A stretch of 60,691 nucleotides of DNA, taken from positions 1 to 60,691 of the forward strand of contig NZ_JACJRV010000044.1 of assembly GCF_014697475.1 (NCBI RefSeq), read 5' to 3'. Each line of letters starts with the position of its first letter. Within the stretch, counting starts at the first letter, position 1. The position numbers and the translations under genes were made by a program. Origin of the DNA: Nostoc sp. FACHB-152 (GTDB taxonomy: Bacteria; Cyanobacteriota; Cyanobacteriia; Cyanobacteriales; Nostocaceae). Shown piece after piece: positions 44,719-53,243 of this stretch. Below the pieces are notes generated by a model. That model ran no database searches. It saw only the letters and a program-made list of their open reading frames with translations, and had not been told where the DNA came from.

Positions 44719-45131
44719 TCCGCATAAACATGATTATATTAACTGTATCTTTGTGTAGATTCAACCGCCATCTTCAAAATTATCTAGGATTAATGTGCTG
44801 ATTATGTCTGGTAAATCTTCTTCAGCAAATTTGCCCATATCAGCCTCTAGTTATTCGAGCATCAAAAATGTATAGCGATTGTAATTCATTAGTAAGGGAT
44901 AAAAACCTTGATTTTTTAGCAAAATCAAGGTTTTGCAATTTTAATGGTCATGATTAGCATAAAATTGGTTTCGTGTGAAAAACTAACATAGCAAACCGTG
45001 TAGGATATCCAAACAAATCTATTGCCTATTGCCTGCCTCCACGACTAGTTGGTAAATTAAGTAGGATTGCTATAGCTTGAATAATTATGTCTTTATGCAA
45101 TAATTGGTAAGTTATTACAATTAGAAATTTA
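44719..45131. other. Spacer with a strong hairpin and a short minus-strand frame
   Basis: The spacer holds the hairpin at 44902-44934. A 25-codon frame on the minus strand (44761-44838, MGKFAEEDLPDIISTLIL...) looks protein-like and has an in-frame TAA just upstream after LEAD. It could be the tail of a lost gene. Confidence 0.45.
44902..44934. terminator. Perfect 14-bp hairpin
   Basis: AAAACCTTGATTTT (44902-44915) and AAAATCAAGGTTTT (44921-44934) pair exactly around a 5-base loop. A-runs and T-runs on both sides make it a good terminator in either direction. Confidence 0.75.
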
Positions 45132-45461
45132 ATGAGTAAATTTCCAATTACTATTGATTTTAGTAGTGTAGATTTAGACGCTCTGGAAACCGAAGAAGAT
45201 TTTAAAACAGAGGCAAAACAACTACTACCTCAAGCATTGCAAAAGCTTGGTGAATCTATAGGCGAACAAACCTGGGAAGAATTAGAAAACAACCTCAAGC
45301 AAGGGGGAAGTAAATCTAAAGGTTCTCAACTAGAAAAACGTAAGTTTATTCAAGAAACAGGCAGAACATATCAACGCAAGGCCAGTAGCAGAGAAAAACA
45401 AGAACTAGAAGATTACATAATAGAGCAATTACGTGATCTACATAGACAAAGGCCTAGATAA
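45132..45461 (+). CDS. Small charged protein of unknown function
   Basis: The 109-residue soluble protein has an acidic N-terminal half (FSSVDLDALETEEDFKTEAK) and a strongly basic C-terminal half (KSKGSQLEKRKFIQETGRTY; LHRQRPR). The polarity suggests nucleic-acid contact at the C-terminus, but no known domain is visible. It converges on murG, with a shared hairpin at 45493-45512. Confidence 0.6.
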   Translation: MSKFPITIDFSSVDLDALETEEDFKTEAKQLLPQALQKLGESIGEQTWEELENNLKQGGSKSKGSQLEKRKFIQETGRTYQRKASSREKQELEDYIIEQLRDLHRQRPR

Positions 45462-45492
45462 AATTGTGGGCTAATTAATCAAATATAAAAAA

Positions 45493-45512
45493 AGACGCGA
45501 AATTTCACGTCT
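45493..45512. terminator. Bidirectional terminator between the small gene and murG
   Basis: AGACGCGAAA and TTTCACGTCT form a stem with one G-T pair. AAAAAAA lies on the left and TTTTTT on the right, so it can stop both convergent transcripts. Confidence 0.75.
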
Positions 45513-45537
45513 GTTAATAATTTTTTGCATTTGGATT

Positions 45538-46611
45538 TTAGCTTTCTATTACTTCTCTTACTAGAGAGGCTAACTTATCAGCACTATCAGGAACTGCGAT
45601 CGCTTTCGCATTTTCTCCCATTTTTGTTAACTCGGTTGGATTTTGCAACAACTGTAAAACCTGAGTTTGCAATATTTCGGCTGTTAACTCTGATTGTTTA
45701 TCAGTAATTGCTGCACCAACTTTAGTAAATACCTCTGCGTTATAAGATTGATGATCTTCCGCCGCAAAGGGGTAAGGGATCAAAATTGCTGGTGTGCCAC
45801 ACACCGCTAATTCTGTTAAGCTACCAGCACCAGAACGACTAATTGCTAAAGCTGCACGTCGCAACAGTGCAGCCATATTGTCATAAAAGGGTAACTCTAT
45901 ATATTGCGGATGTTTAAAAATACCGGCATCGGGATCGCGATCGCCTGTTAAATGGACGATATAAGCACCAGCATCTAACCAAGCTGTCGCCGCCTGACGT
46001 ACTAGTTTATTAATAGCAACTGCACCTTGACTTCCACCAAATACTACAATTAACGGCACACCATCAGGAATCGATAAATCCAGTGATGGTGGTTCCGTAT
46101 CTAAAAATTGCGATCGCACTGGTGTACCAACGCAAACACATTTGGCACGGGGTAAATACTTAGTTGCCGCATCAAACCCCAACGCCATTGCATTGCACCA
46201 AGGGCCAAAAAACCGAGTTACTTTTCCTGGTAAAGCATTAGATTCGTGAAAAACTACAGGTAAACCTAAAGAACGCGCCGCAATTACCGCAGGCCCAGCA
46301 ATATATCCGCCTGTAGTAAATACACCCTGAAATTTTCCCCGTTTGAGAAGTCGTCTAACTTCTATAATCGAACCAATGAGTTTACCCAAAATCCGAACAG
46401 ATGCAAGACCGAACCCTTGCTGGAACCCTTCAACTGGAATAGTATTCAAGGGATACTGTTTGGGAACAAGTTGCGTTTCTAGTCGATTTGGGACACCCAA
46501 CCATTCGATTTCATAGTCTGGCAGTTTTTCTGCCAGTGCGATCGCTGGAAACAAGTGTCCACCAGTACCACTGGCAGCTATAAGTAATTTTATCGGTGCG
46601 TTTGTCATCAA
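45538..46611 (-). CDS. murG: MurG, peptidoglycan lipid II synthase
   Basis: The product is a 357-residue glycosyltransferase that adds GlcNAc to lipid I, making lipid II on the inner face of the membrane. It shows the first glycine loop AASGTGGHLFPAIALA, the second loop GVFTTGGYIAGPAVIAA, VVFHESNALPGKV, the GGSQGA loop (VFGGSQGAVAINKLV) and SRSGAGSLTEL near the UDP-GlcNAc site. Length is normal. It does not sit in a mur-fts cluster here; it is divergent from an NTF2-like gene with 54 bases between the starts. Confidence 0.95.
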   Translation of the reverse strand: MMTNAPIKLLIAASGTGGHLFPAIALAEKLPDYEIEWLGVPNRLETQLVPKQYPLNTIPVEGFQQGFGLASVRILGKLIGSIIEVRRLLKRGKFQGVFTTGGYIAGPAVIAARSLGLPVVFHESNALPGKVTRFFGPWCNAMALGFDAATKYLPRAKCVCVGTPVRSQFLDTEPPSLDLSIPDGVPLIVVFGGSQGAVAINKLVRQAATAWLDAGAYIVHLTGDRDPDAGIFKHPQYIELPFYDNMAALLRRAALAISRSGAGSLTELAVCGTPAILIPYPFAAEDHQSYNAEVFTKVGAAITDKQSELTAEILQTQVLQLLQNPTELTKMGENAKAIAVPDSADKLASLVREVIES

Positions 46612-46665
46612 ACCTCTACCGTTTAGCGCCTAGCTTCATTAAGATAAAACAATTTCCCCACACTC

Positions 46666-47502
46666 ATGAATAAAATCAGTAAACTGTTACCAATGACTAA
46701 CATTATTGCGGCATTATTAAAACGGCAACCAAAATTTGCCACTAACAGTTGGCTCTTATTATGCCTGCTAACACTGGGCTTAACTAGTAGTTTACACGGT
46801 GTGCAAGCTGCTCCAGCCCAAAATCCACCCGCAGACCTGAATAATTTACTAACGCAAATTGATACAGCTGCTAGTAAAGGCAATGCCAAAGCCGTCCTCC
46901 AATTTTATAGCCCTAATTTTACAAATGGGGATGGGTTAAACCGCCCAAATCTAGAGAAAGCTTTGGTGACACTTTGGAAACAATATCCGCAACTGCGATA
47001 TAGTACAAAGCTGCAAGATTGGAAATCTGAAGGTAATGCCATCATTGCAACAACAGTGACAAATATTTCCAGTTTGCCATCTGCTAACACTAATAGTTAC
47101 GCGCTCAATGCTACGATTACATCCCGCCAACGAGTTACAGGCGGAAAAATCGTCCGTCAAGACATCTTATCGGAACGCACCCTCATTACTTCTGGGAAAC
47201 AGCCACCCCAAATTGATATGAAATTACCCCAGCAAGTGAAAGTCGGACAGCAGTATAGTTTTGATGCGATTGTTAAAGAACCTTTAGGGGATGATTTTCT
47301 GCTAGGAACAGCCATAGAAGAACCCGTTAAAGTTGAAAAATATCTCAATCCCTCACCTGTAGAATTACAATTACTCAACTCCGGCGGATTATTTAAAGTA
47401 GGACGCGCCCCCTCAACTCCTGGTAGCCATTGGATTTCAGCAGTGATTGTTCGGGGTGAAGGTATGGCAATGGTGACTCAGCGTTTGCAAGTAGTCAAAT
47501 AA
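46666..47502 (+). CDS. Secreted NTF2-like protein
   Basis: The 278-residue protein has a signal segment at about residues 28-48 (LLLCLLTLGLTSSLHGVQAA). A cone-shaped NTF2-like domain follows (about 55-160: NNLLTQIDTAASKGNAKAVL, FYSPNFTNGDG, LQDWKSEGNAIIATTVTNIS). A C-terminal all-beta region comes after it (about 185-278: LPQQVKVGQQYSFDAIV). No catalytic residues can be assigned. A binding or scaffold role in the periplasm is the likely use. It is divergent from murG and may share its promoter region. Confidence 0.72.
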   Translation: MNKISKLLPMTNIIAALLKRQPKFATNSWLLLCLLTLGLTSSLHGVQAAPAQNPPADLNNLLTQIDTAASKGNAKAVLQFYSPNFTNGDGLNRPNLEKALVTLWKQYPQLRYSTKLQDWKSEGNAIIATTVTNISSLPSANTNSYALNATITSRQRVTGGKIVRQDILSERTLITSGKQPPQIDMKLPQQVKVGQQYSFDAIVKEPLGDDFLLGTAIEEPVKVEKYLNPSPVELQLLNSGGLFKVGRAPSTPGSHWISAVIVRGEGMAMVTQRLQVVK

Positions 47503-47719
47503 AGTGTGAAGTATGTAGACACCCTTTGGGTGGCTTGCCGCAGGCTAGTATGAAGTATGAAATTTCAGTCTTTATGCTTCATTTTGTTAGAAGGGAACGG
47601 GGGCTTTTTTCCTATCCCCTACTCCCCACTCACCATTCCCTACTTCCTATTCAAAGAGCTATATCAATAGTTCAGAATTATTGGACAATTAACACTGGAC
47701 TATTGACTCTTGACTAACA

Positions 47720-48493
47720 ATGATTTCCCTACAAAATCAAATCGTTTTGGTTACTGGTGCAAGCAGTGGAATTGGTACTGCTTGCGCTAAAGTCTTTGCT
47801 GGTGCTGGTGCAAAGTTGATTTTGGCAGCGCGACGGCTAGAACGGTTGCAGCAGCTAGCAGATAATCTAAATAAAGAGTTTGGGACAGCAACTCATTTGT
47901 TACAGTTGGATGTGCGCGATCGCCCTGCGGTAGAATCTGTTATTGCTAACCTACCTCCTGACTGGTCTAATATAGACATTCTCATCAATAACGCTGGTTT
48001 GAGTCGCGGTTTAGATAAATTGCACGAAGGCGACTTTCAAGACTGGGAAGAAATGATTGATACCAATATCAAGGGTTTACTCTACCTCACCCGCTATGTC
48101 GTTCCCGGAATGGTAAATCGTGGTCGCGGTCATGTGGTAAATATTGGTTCCATAGCCGGACATCAAACTTATCCTGGCGGTAATGTCTACTGTGCCACCA
48201 AAGCGGCGGTGAAAGCCATATCTGAAGGCTTGAAACAAGACCTTTTAGGGACTCCAGTACGTATCACTTCCGTTGATCCTGGAATGGTGGAAACAGAATT
48301 TAGTGAAGTGCGTTTTCATGGTGACGCTGAACGCGCCAAGCGGGTTTATCAAGACGTAAAACCCTTAACGCCTGATGATATCGCTGATGTCATCTTATTT
48401 TGCACCACGCGATCGCCCCATGTAAATATTAACGAAGTCATACTCATGCCTGTAGATCAAGCTAGTGCAACTCTCGTTCATCGGCATAATTAA
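47720..48493 (+). CDS. SDR of the YdfG/serine 3-dehydrogenase type
   Basis: The 257-residue classical SDR has VTGASSGIGTACAKVF, NNAGLSRGLDKL, GSIAGHQTYPGGNVYCATKA with catalytic Ser, Tyr and Lys, VDPGMVETEFSEVRF and ITSV. The PGMVETEFSxVRFxGDxxRA block is typical of NADP-dependent 3-hydroxy acid dehydrogenases such as YdfG, which act on L-allo-threonine and serine. A strong terminator follows 64 bases after the stop. Confidence 0.88.
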   Translation: MISLQNQIVLVTGASSGIGTACAKVFAGAGAKLILAARRLERLQQLADNLNKEFGTATHLLQLDVRDRPAVESVIANLPPDWSNIDILINNAGLSRGLDKLHEGDFQDWEEMIDTNIKGLLYLTRYVVPGMVNRGRGHVVNIGSIAGHQTYPGGNVYCATKAAVKAISEGLKQDLLGTPVRITSVDPGMVETEFSEVRFHGDAERAKRVYQDVKPLTPDDIADVILFCTTRSPHVNINEVILMPVDQASATLVHRHN

Positions 48494-48965
48494 AGTATTA
48501 ACATTTCTCCAAAAATAGGCTTCGTAAAGTTATATAAACTATTGCTGACTAATCATAAAAATCGTAGGCTGTTTATGCCTACGATTTTTTATAAAAAATA
48601 CTCTTCACCCTGTCAGATCAATATTATTGAAGACAAATTTACCGCCATAGCTGCAATACTAATTGTTGTGACTTCTTTTCTACCAGCCTATCTTGGCAGA
48701 TATCGCTATACTTACACAGGAACTTATTTTGGCTAAACTTTATCTATAAATATTAATAAAAATAAAATCTATCTGTGTGTAGATAGGTTTTTAGTACAAC
48801 AAGAGATATAACAAAGACGAATTGGTGAGATACTTTTATTTCACCGCATATGCTTAACCTTGTTCAAAATTTGATGATAAATAAACATAGATGAGTCAAG
48901 TAATTAACCAATTATGTAAGTATAATATATTTATTTTTAATAATTTTATATATATAAAATAGCAA
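48494..48965. other. Spacer with terminator, before the GGDEF gene
   Basis: Apart from the terminator at 48557-48589, the DNA is AT-rich. A short open frame (48542-48736) runs through the terminator; its part after Met 48575 has one hydrophobic stretch, but no ribosome binding site supports it. Confidence 0.5.
48557..48589 (+). terminator. Terminator of the SDR gene
   Basis: AAAAATCGTAGGC (48557-48569) and GCCTACGATTTTT (48577-48589) pair exactly around a 7-base loop and end in a T-run. Confidence 0.9.
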
Positions 48966-50711
48966 ATGGAAATTACTTACTGGAATTCTATAATTGCTCA
49001 TGGCATCACTGCATTTTCATACTTTTGTATTCCTATAGTAATAGCAGCTTTATTTAGCAAAACTAAGGCAACCATTCCTTCTAAATTTTGGTTAGCCTTT
49101 TTCTTATCAGGTGCATTTATATTCTTTTGCGGATTTCATCACTTTTTGATGATGTTTGAGTCACATACGCCCATTTCCTCAATGCACTTAGGCGTAATCG
49201 ACATCATGGCGTTTGTTTCTTTATCCACCTTACTGTGGTTGATGCCAACTACTTCTCAGATTATAGAAGTAATTGCCAAATTTCAAGCAGATGCACGCGA
49301 ACTTCAACGTAGCCAGCAAATGTTACAGCTCTTTTTAAATCAAGGCCCGTTTGGAGCCTATATCAAAGATGAGCAATCGAGAATACTTTACTACAACCAA
49401 GAAATCCAGTCTAAATTTTTGGTCGGCCCACAAGAATGGTTAGGAAAAAAAGATAGTGAAATCTTGCCAGACCCAGAACAAGGGCGACTGGTCATGGAAA
49501 ATGATCAAATCGTTTTGAAAACTCTACGCCCATTGAAGTTGATTGAAGAGGTAAAGACAGCAAATAATGAACAGCCAAACTATTGGCTATCGTTTAAATT
49601 TCCATTCAGCGACCCTACCACAGGCGAGCGACGCATCGGTGGGATTAGCATAGATATTACCGAAACTGTAGAAGCACAGCGAGTGATTGCGGATCTAAGT
49701 CGGCAGCTAGAACAAAAAACTCTAACATTAGACTCTAAAAATCAGCAACTTACATATCTATCAGACATGGCTAATATGCTGTATACCTGCGAGTCTGAAG
49801 ATGAAGTATATCAAGTGGTTGCTTTAACCTGTTCTAAGCTTTTTTCTAATATGAGTGGTTGTATCAACATAATTGCTAACTCCAAACATTATGTTGAGAC
49901 GAAGAGTTTTTGGGGAGGCGAAAAAGAAAGTAAAGAAATATTTTCTCAATCCGATTGTTGGGCATTGCGGAGAGGTAAATTAAACTTGTTATCGCCTCAT
50001 CACCCAGGACTGGTTTGCAACCACATAAGACAGCCTGTGAACGGCGCACATTTATGTGTCCCATTGTTAGGACAAGTTGAAGTAGTGGGATTTTTACATA
50101 TCCATTCCCCTGAAGAAATAGACTCAGAACAACAACAAATTGCTGAGGTAATTGCTAGATATTTAGCCTTTGCATTAAATAATCTCTTGATAAAACAACG
50201 GCTAACCCATGACAACTTGCGAGATGGGTTGACCCAACTATTCAATTCTACCTATATGCAAACTATAACTGAGCAGAGGTTAGCGGAGGCTCAACGCTTA
50301 GGGCAATCTCTTGGGCTTGTTTTTCTTGATATCGATAACTTCAAATCTTACAACTCACGTTATGGGCATTTGACTGCCAATATTGTCCTCAAGGCATTAG
50401 GAAAACTGTTGTTAAATTCAATTCGTTCCTTTGACATTCCTTGTAGATGGGGAGGCGACGAATTTGTAATTGTTATGCCTAATGTAACGCTAGAAAAGCT
50501 GCGTGAACGAGTAGAGCAACTTAGGGTAGATGTTTCTCAAATGGAACTAAAAGATGGTGAGCAAACCTTAGAAAGTATCACCGTGTCTTTTGGAATAGCA
50601 GTATCAGAGCCGGGGATCACAGTTAAGGAATTGCTGAGTCGAGCAAATCAAGCCATGCTTAAAGCCAAGCGAAATTCCAAGAATCAGGTTCTTGCCTATA
50701 GATACCCATAA
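48966..50711 (+). CDS. Diguanylate cyclase with ethylene-receptor-like membrane domain
   Basis: The product has 581 residues. Residues 1-100 form three helices resembling the ethylene-binding domain of ETR1-type receptors: FSYFCIPIVIAALF (compare AYFSIPLEL) and GAFIFFCGFHHFLMMF, which aligns Cys55 and His59 with the copper ligands Cys65 and His69 of ETR1. The position of ETR1 Asp25 appears to be His12. A PAS domain (about 115-235), a GAF domain (about 265-400) and a GGDEF domain follow with an intact RWGGDEF active site (DNA about 50447-50467), predicting c-di-GMP synthesis. No I-site RxxD is evident before it. It is a single gene, probably membrane-bound. Confidence 0.85.
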   Translation: MEITYWNSIIAHGITAFSYFCIPIVIAALFSKTKATIPSKFWLAFFLSGAFIFFCGFHHFLMMFESHTPISSMHLGVIDIMAFVSLSTLLWLMPTTSQIIEVIAKFQADARELQRSQQMLQLFLNQGPFGAYIKDEQSRILYYNQEIQSKFLVGPQEWLGKKDSEILPDPEQGRLVMENDQIVLKTLRPLKLIEEVKTANNEQPNYWLSFKFPFSDPTTGERRIGGISIDITETVEAQRVIADLSRQLEQKTLTLDSKNQQLTYLSDMANMLYTCESEDEVYQVVALTCSKLFSNMSGCINIIANSKHYVETKSFWGGEKESKEIFSQSDCWALRRGKLNLLSPHHPGLVCNHIRQPVNGAHLCVPLLGQVEVVGFLHIHSPEEIDSEQQQIAEVIARYLAFALNNLLIKQRLTHDNLRDGLTQLFNSTYMQTITEQRLAEAQRLGQSLGLVFLDIDNFKSYNSRYGHLTANIVLKALGKLLLNSIRSFDIPCRWGGDEFVIVMPNVTLEKLRERVEQLRVDVSQMELKDGEQTLESITVSFGIAVSEPGITVKELLSRANQAMLKAKRNSKNQVLAYRYP

Positions 50712-50881
50712 TCAAATTTGGAAGAGTCAGCGACAAGATGAGCCGAAGTCAGGTGCTGGTAAGGGTTTCGCTCACTCACACCCTACACCCATATACCTCT
50801 GCGCCCTAGTCTAAACCCTTGATTTTTCGTCTCCGGAGTTAGTCTGGGTGTAAATAGCCTATGATTTTTTGATCACAGTAA

Positions 50882-51043
50882 CTTGCAACTCATAGTCATT
50901 TCGAGTATGATTTATCTAAAGGATTAGATAAAAGTGATGAAATTATCCCTGAATCTCATCGTCAAGGTTTAGAAAAAGCAGGAACCTTTGGTGTGATGTT
51001 GGGCTTTGTAGTCATGATGTTTTTAGATATTGCTTTAGGTTAA
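50882..51043 (+). pseudogene. C-terminal remnant of a ZIP-family metal transporter
   Basis: After an in-frame TAA (50879-50881) the frame reads THSHFEYDLSKGLDKSDEI, IPESHRQGLEKAGTFG and VMLGFVVMMFLDIALG, then stops. IPESH and the closing GFVxMMxLDxALG helix are marks of the last part of ZIP zinc/iron transporters. Only about 53 of the expected 250 or more residues remain, with no start codon. It is a dead gene end. Confidence 0.75.
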
Positions 51044-51125
51044 AGCAGTGTTGAGGAGTGTACTTGTATTGCGCTTAATTTCTAGTTTTTTCTACTAATT
51101 CTATTTCAAATTAAAGGAGCGAATT

Positions 51126-51521
51126 ATGAACTTCCTTCGCTTTGAACATCTGAACCTTGGTTGCAAAAATATTGACCTCAGCCAGAAATTCTATCAAACT
51201 TTGTTTCCTGACTGGTATGTGCGTGCGGAAGGTATATACAACGGTAGCCGTTGGATGCATTTTGGTAATGACCAATTTTATCTCACTTTGAATGATTATT
51301 CAGAGCAAAATCGAGTGCATCAAGCATACGAAAGTATTGGCATTAATCACGTTGGCTTTGTAATTAAGAATGGCGAAGCTATGCAAAAATTGCTAGATAG
51401 TGAAGGCATTGAATATTACACCCTCACAGCACCAGAAACTAAACACAGAATTTATGTCAATGACCCGGATGGCAATGAAATTGAGTTGGTGGAATATCAA
51501 CCAGATTATGCACTGAGGTAG
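51126..51521 (+). CDS. VOC (glyoxalase/dioxygenase) family protein
   Basis: The 131-residue protein has paired beta-alpha-beta-beta-beta modules: RFEHLNLGCKNIDLSQKFYQ and INHVGFVIKNGEAMQKLLDS, ending YVNDPDGNEIELVEYQ. Candidate metal ligands are His8, the His of NHVGF and the Glu of EIELVEY. Members include glyoxalase I, ring-cleaving dioxygenases and fosfomycin-type thiol transferases; the substrate cannot be read from the sequence. AAAGGAGCGAATT precedes the ATG and gives a strong ribosome binding site. Confidence 0.87.
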   Translation: MNFLRFEHLNLGCKNIDLSQKFYQTLFPDWYVRAEGIYNGSRWMHFGNDQFYLTLNDYSEQNRVHQAYESIGINHVGFVIKNGEAMQKLLDSEGIEYYTLTAPETKHRIYVNDPDGNEIELVEYQPDYALR

Positions 51522-51539
51522 TTGATATTATTCGGTTGT

Positions 51540-51645
51540 AAACGTAGTAAATGTAGTGGCGTGTTATGCCGTAGGCTAACGCACCATATGCATAATATTA
51601 CGATGGTGCGTTGCGCTGCACAACAACGCACCCTACTATACTGGT
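51540..51645. repeat. AACGCACC-type palindromic repeat pair
   Basis: GCGTGTTATGCCGTAGGC, TAACGCACCATATG and GATGGTGCGTTGCGCTG, then AACAACGCACCCTAC, form several overlapping inverted copies. It is the same family as at 13142, 28938 and 60470 and lies between convergent genes. Confidence 0.85.
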
Positions 51646-51649
51646 ATAT

Positions 51650-53158
51650 TCACAAATTCCAATTCCGTCGAACATGGAAGAAGCCTTCTAATCTATCTTG
51701 CAAATTTGAATTGCTCTTTAATCTTTGCTGATGCCATGTTTGTGCAGTTTGTACCAAAATTTCTGAGAAGCTAGGATAGACAGGAGCTAAATTCGCTAAA
51801 TCTTTGACTTTAATTTTTTGTACCATAGCGAAAGCAATTAAATTAATTAATTCTGCTGTTGTTGCTCCTAAAATAGTAGCCCCAATAATATCACCATTGC
51901 GTAACACAATTAATTTACAAATACCTGTAGTTTCGCTTTGAATTTGGGCTGATGTTAGAGATTTAAAATACTGTCGTAAAACTATAACTTTATGGTGATA
52001 AAACTTGTTTGCCTGCTCCTCCGTTAAACCCACTCGTGCCAACATTGGGTGAGTAAATATTCCCCAAGGAATATGCTGATAATTAACATTTAATCTGGGG
52101 AAGAAAAGAGCATTATTTAACGCAATCCTGGCTTCATAATTAGCAATGTTAGCGAACTCATAACCACCAATCACATCACCACAAGCATAAATGCGTTTGT
52201 TTGTAGTTTGCAGTTTATTATTGACTACTAAGCGATGCTTATACCATTTGACACCTACGGCTGCCAAATTTAAAGATGCAAAATTTGGTGTTTGTCCAGT
52301 TGCAACCAGAATTTCATCAGTTTCAATAGCTTTATCTCCGGCTTGAATCCACTTTTTATCATCAATTTGTCTGACTTGAGTGGTGAGTGTTTGAGCCAGA
52401 ACGCGCACACCATCAACTTCTAATTGGGCTTGAAGTAACTGGGCAATTTCTGGATCAATATTGGGGAGAATATAAGGATATTTAACTACTAATGTGACAG
52501 TACAACCTAAACGGGCTAAAGTTTGCGCTATTTCAATACTTTGAGGAATACCGCCAATAATTACCCAATTTTGGGGGATTGTGGGTTGGGTGAGATATTG
52601 CCAAATATTATTTAAGGTGAGATAACCAGTGGCTTGTAAGCCGTCAATATTAGGAATTGTTGGACTGGAACCACTAGCTAGTAAATAAGTCCTTCCGCGT
52701 AGCAAGCGGAGAATATTAGTTTGCGAAGAAAAATTTGATTGGGAATCTGAAGATTTGCTGTCGTTGTCATAAACAGCAAATGCTAAATTTGGTTTAGATT
52801 GAAATTCACCCCGGCCAACAATCACATCAACTCCAAGTGCAGCTAGTGTAGCAGGGGAATTAATTTCATGAATATTTTCAGCAACTCCGTAAGCATATTG
52901 CATTGCCTCTTGCCATGCGACAGATACGTGGCATTTTTCGGCAATATCGGTATGAGAAGTATGAATACCAAAGCCAGCAGCATCTTTGAAAGACTTTAAG
53001 ATATTAGCGATTTCGCTAAACGTTTGATGATAAATAAACCCGTAATTTATTTGTGGTTCTACTAAGGCAACTTTGGCATACAGTTTGGTTGCAGCTAAAG
53101 CAGCATAGCGTCCGGCAAGGCTGCCGCCAATAATCACGACATCGTAGTCAATAGTCAT
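51650..53158 (-). CDS. Flavoprotein of the disulfide reductase fold without redox cysteines
   Basis: The 502-residue protein has an N-terminal FAD motif VVIIGGSLAGRYAALAA, an NAD(P) motif NWVIIGGIPQSIEIAQTLARLG, the ATG loop LVATGQTPNFASLNL and the second FAD motif RIYACGDVIGG. The fold is that of dihydrolipoamide dehydrogenase or mercuric reductase. The CxxxxC pair that should follow the first helix is absent (the region reads YGFIYHQTFSEIA). The closing HxHPTxSE is PVYPSFSE, with Tyr for the catalytic His. Thiol-disulfide chemistry is therefore excluded; an NAD(P)H oxidase or quinone reductase role is possible. It is downstream of the CobD-like gene on the same strand. Confidence 0.85.
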   Translation of the reverse strand: MTIDYDVVIIGGSLAGRYAALAATKLYAKVALVEPQINYGFIYHQTFSEIANILKSFKDAAGFGIHTSHTDIAEKCHVSVAWQEAMQYAYGVAENIHEINSPATLAALGVDVIVGRGEFQSKPNLAFAVYDNDSKSSDSQSNFSSQTNILRLLRGRTYLLASGSSPTIPNIDGLQATGYLTLNNIWQYLTQPTIPQNWVIIGGIPQSIEIAQTLARLGCTVTLVVKYPYILPNIDPEIAQLLQAQLEVDGVRVLAQTLTTQVRQIDDKKWIQAGDKAIETDEILVATGQTPNFASLNLAAVGVKWYKHRLVVNNKLQTTNKRIYACGDVIGGYEFANIANYEARIALNNALFFPRLNVNYQHIPWGIFTHPMLARVGLTEEQANKFYHHKVIVLRQYFKSLTSAQIQSETTGICKLIVLRNGDIIGATILGATTAELINLIAFAMVQKIKVKDLANLAPVYPSFSEILVQTAQTWHQQRLKSNSNLQDRLEGFFHVRRNWNL

Positions 53159-53200
53159 TAGTCATTTGTCATTTGTCATTAGTTAATTGTAGAGACGTTC
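53155..53200. repeat. STRR heptamers (GTCATTA/GTCATTT)
   Basis: Four heptamers GTCATTA, GTCATTT, GTCATTT and GTCATTA lie in a row, overlapping the start codon region of the flavoprotein gene. Confidence 0.85.
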
Positions 53201-53243
53201 ATCATCTCGTCTCTACAAGCAGCAAAACTACGAACTATCAATT

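Noticed and set aside
44761-44838. 25-codon minus-strand frame MGKFAEEDLPDIISTLIL...
   Set aside because: Composition is protein-like but it is too short and has a stop just upstream; kept only as a note in the spacer entry.
48542-48736. 64-codon frame overlapping the SDR terminator
   Set aside because: It is read through the terminator hairpin and lacks a ribosome binding site.
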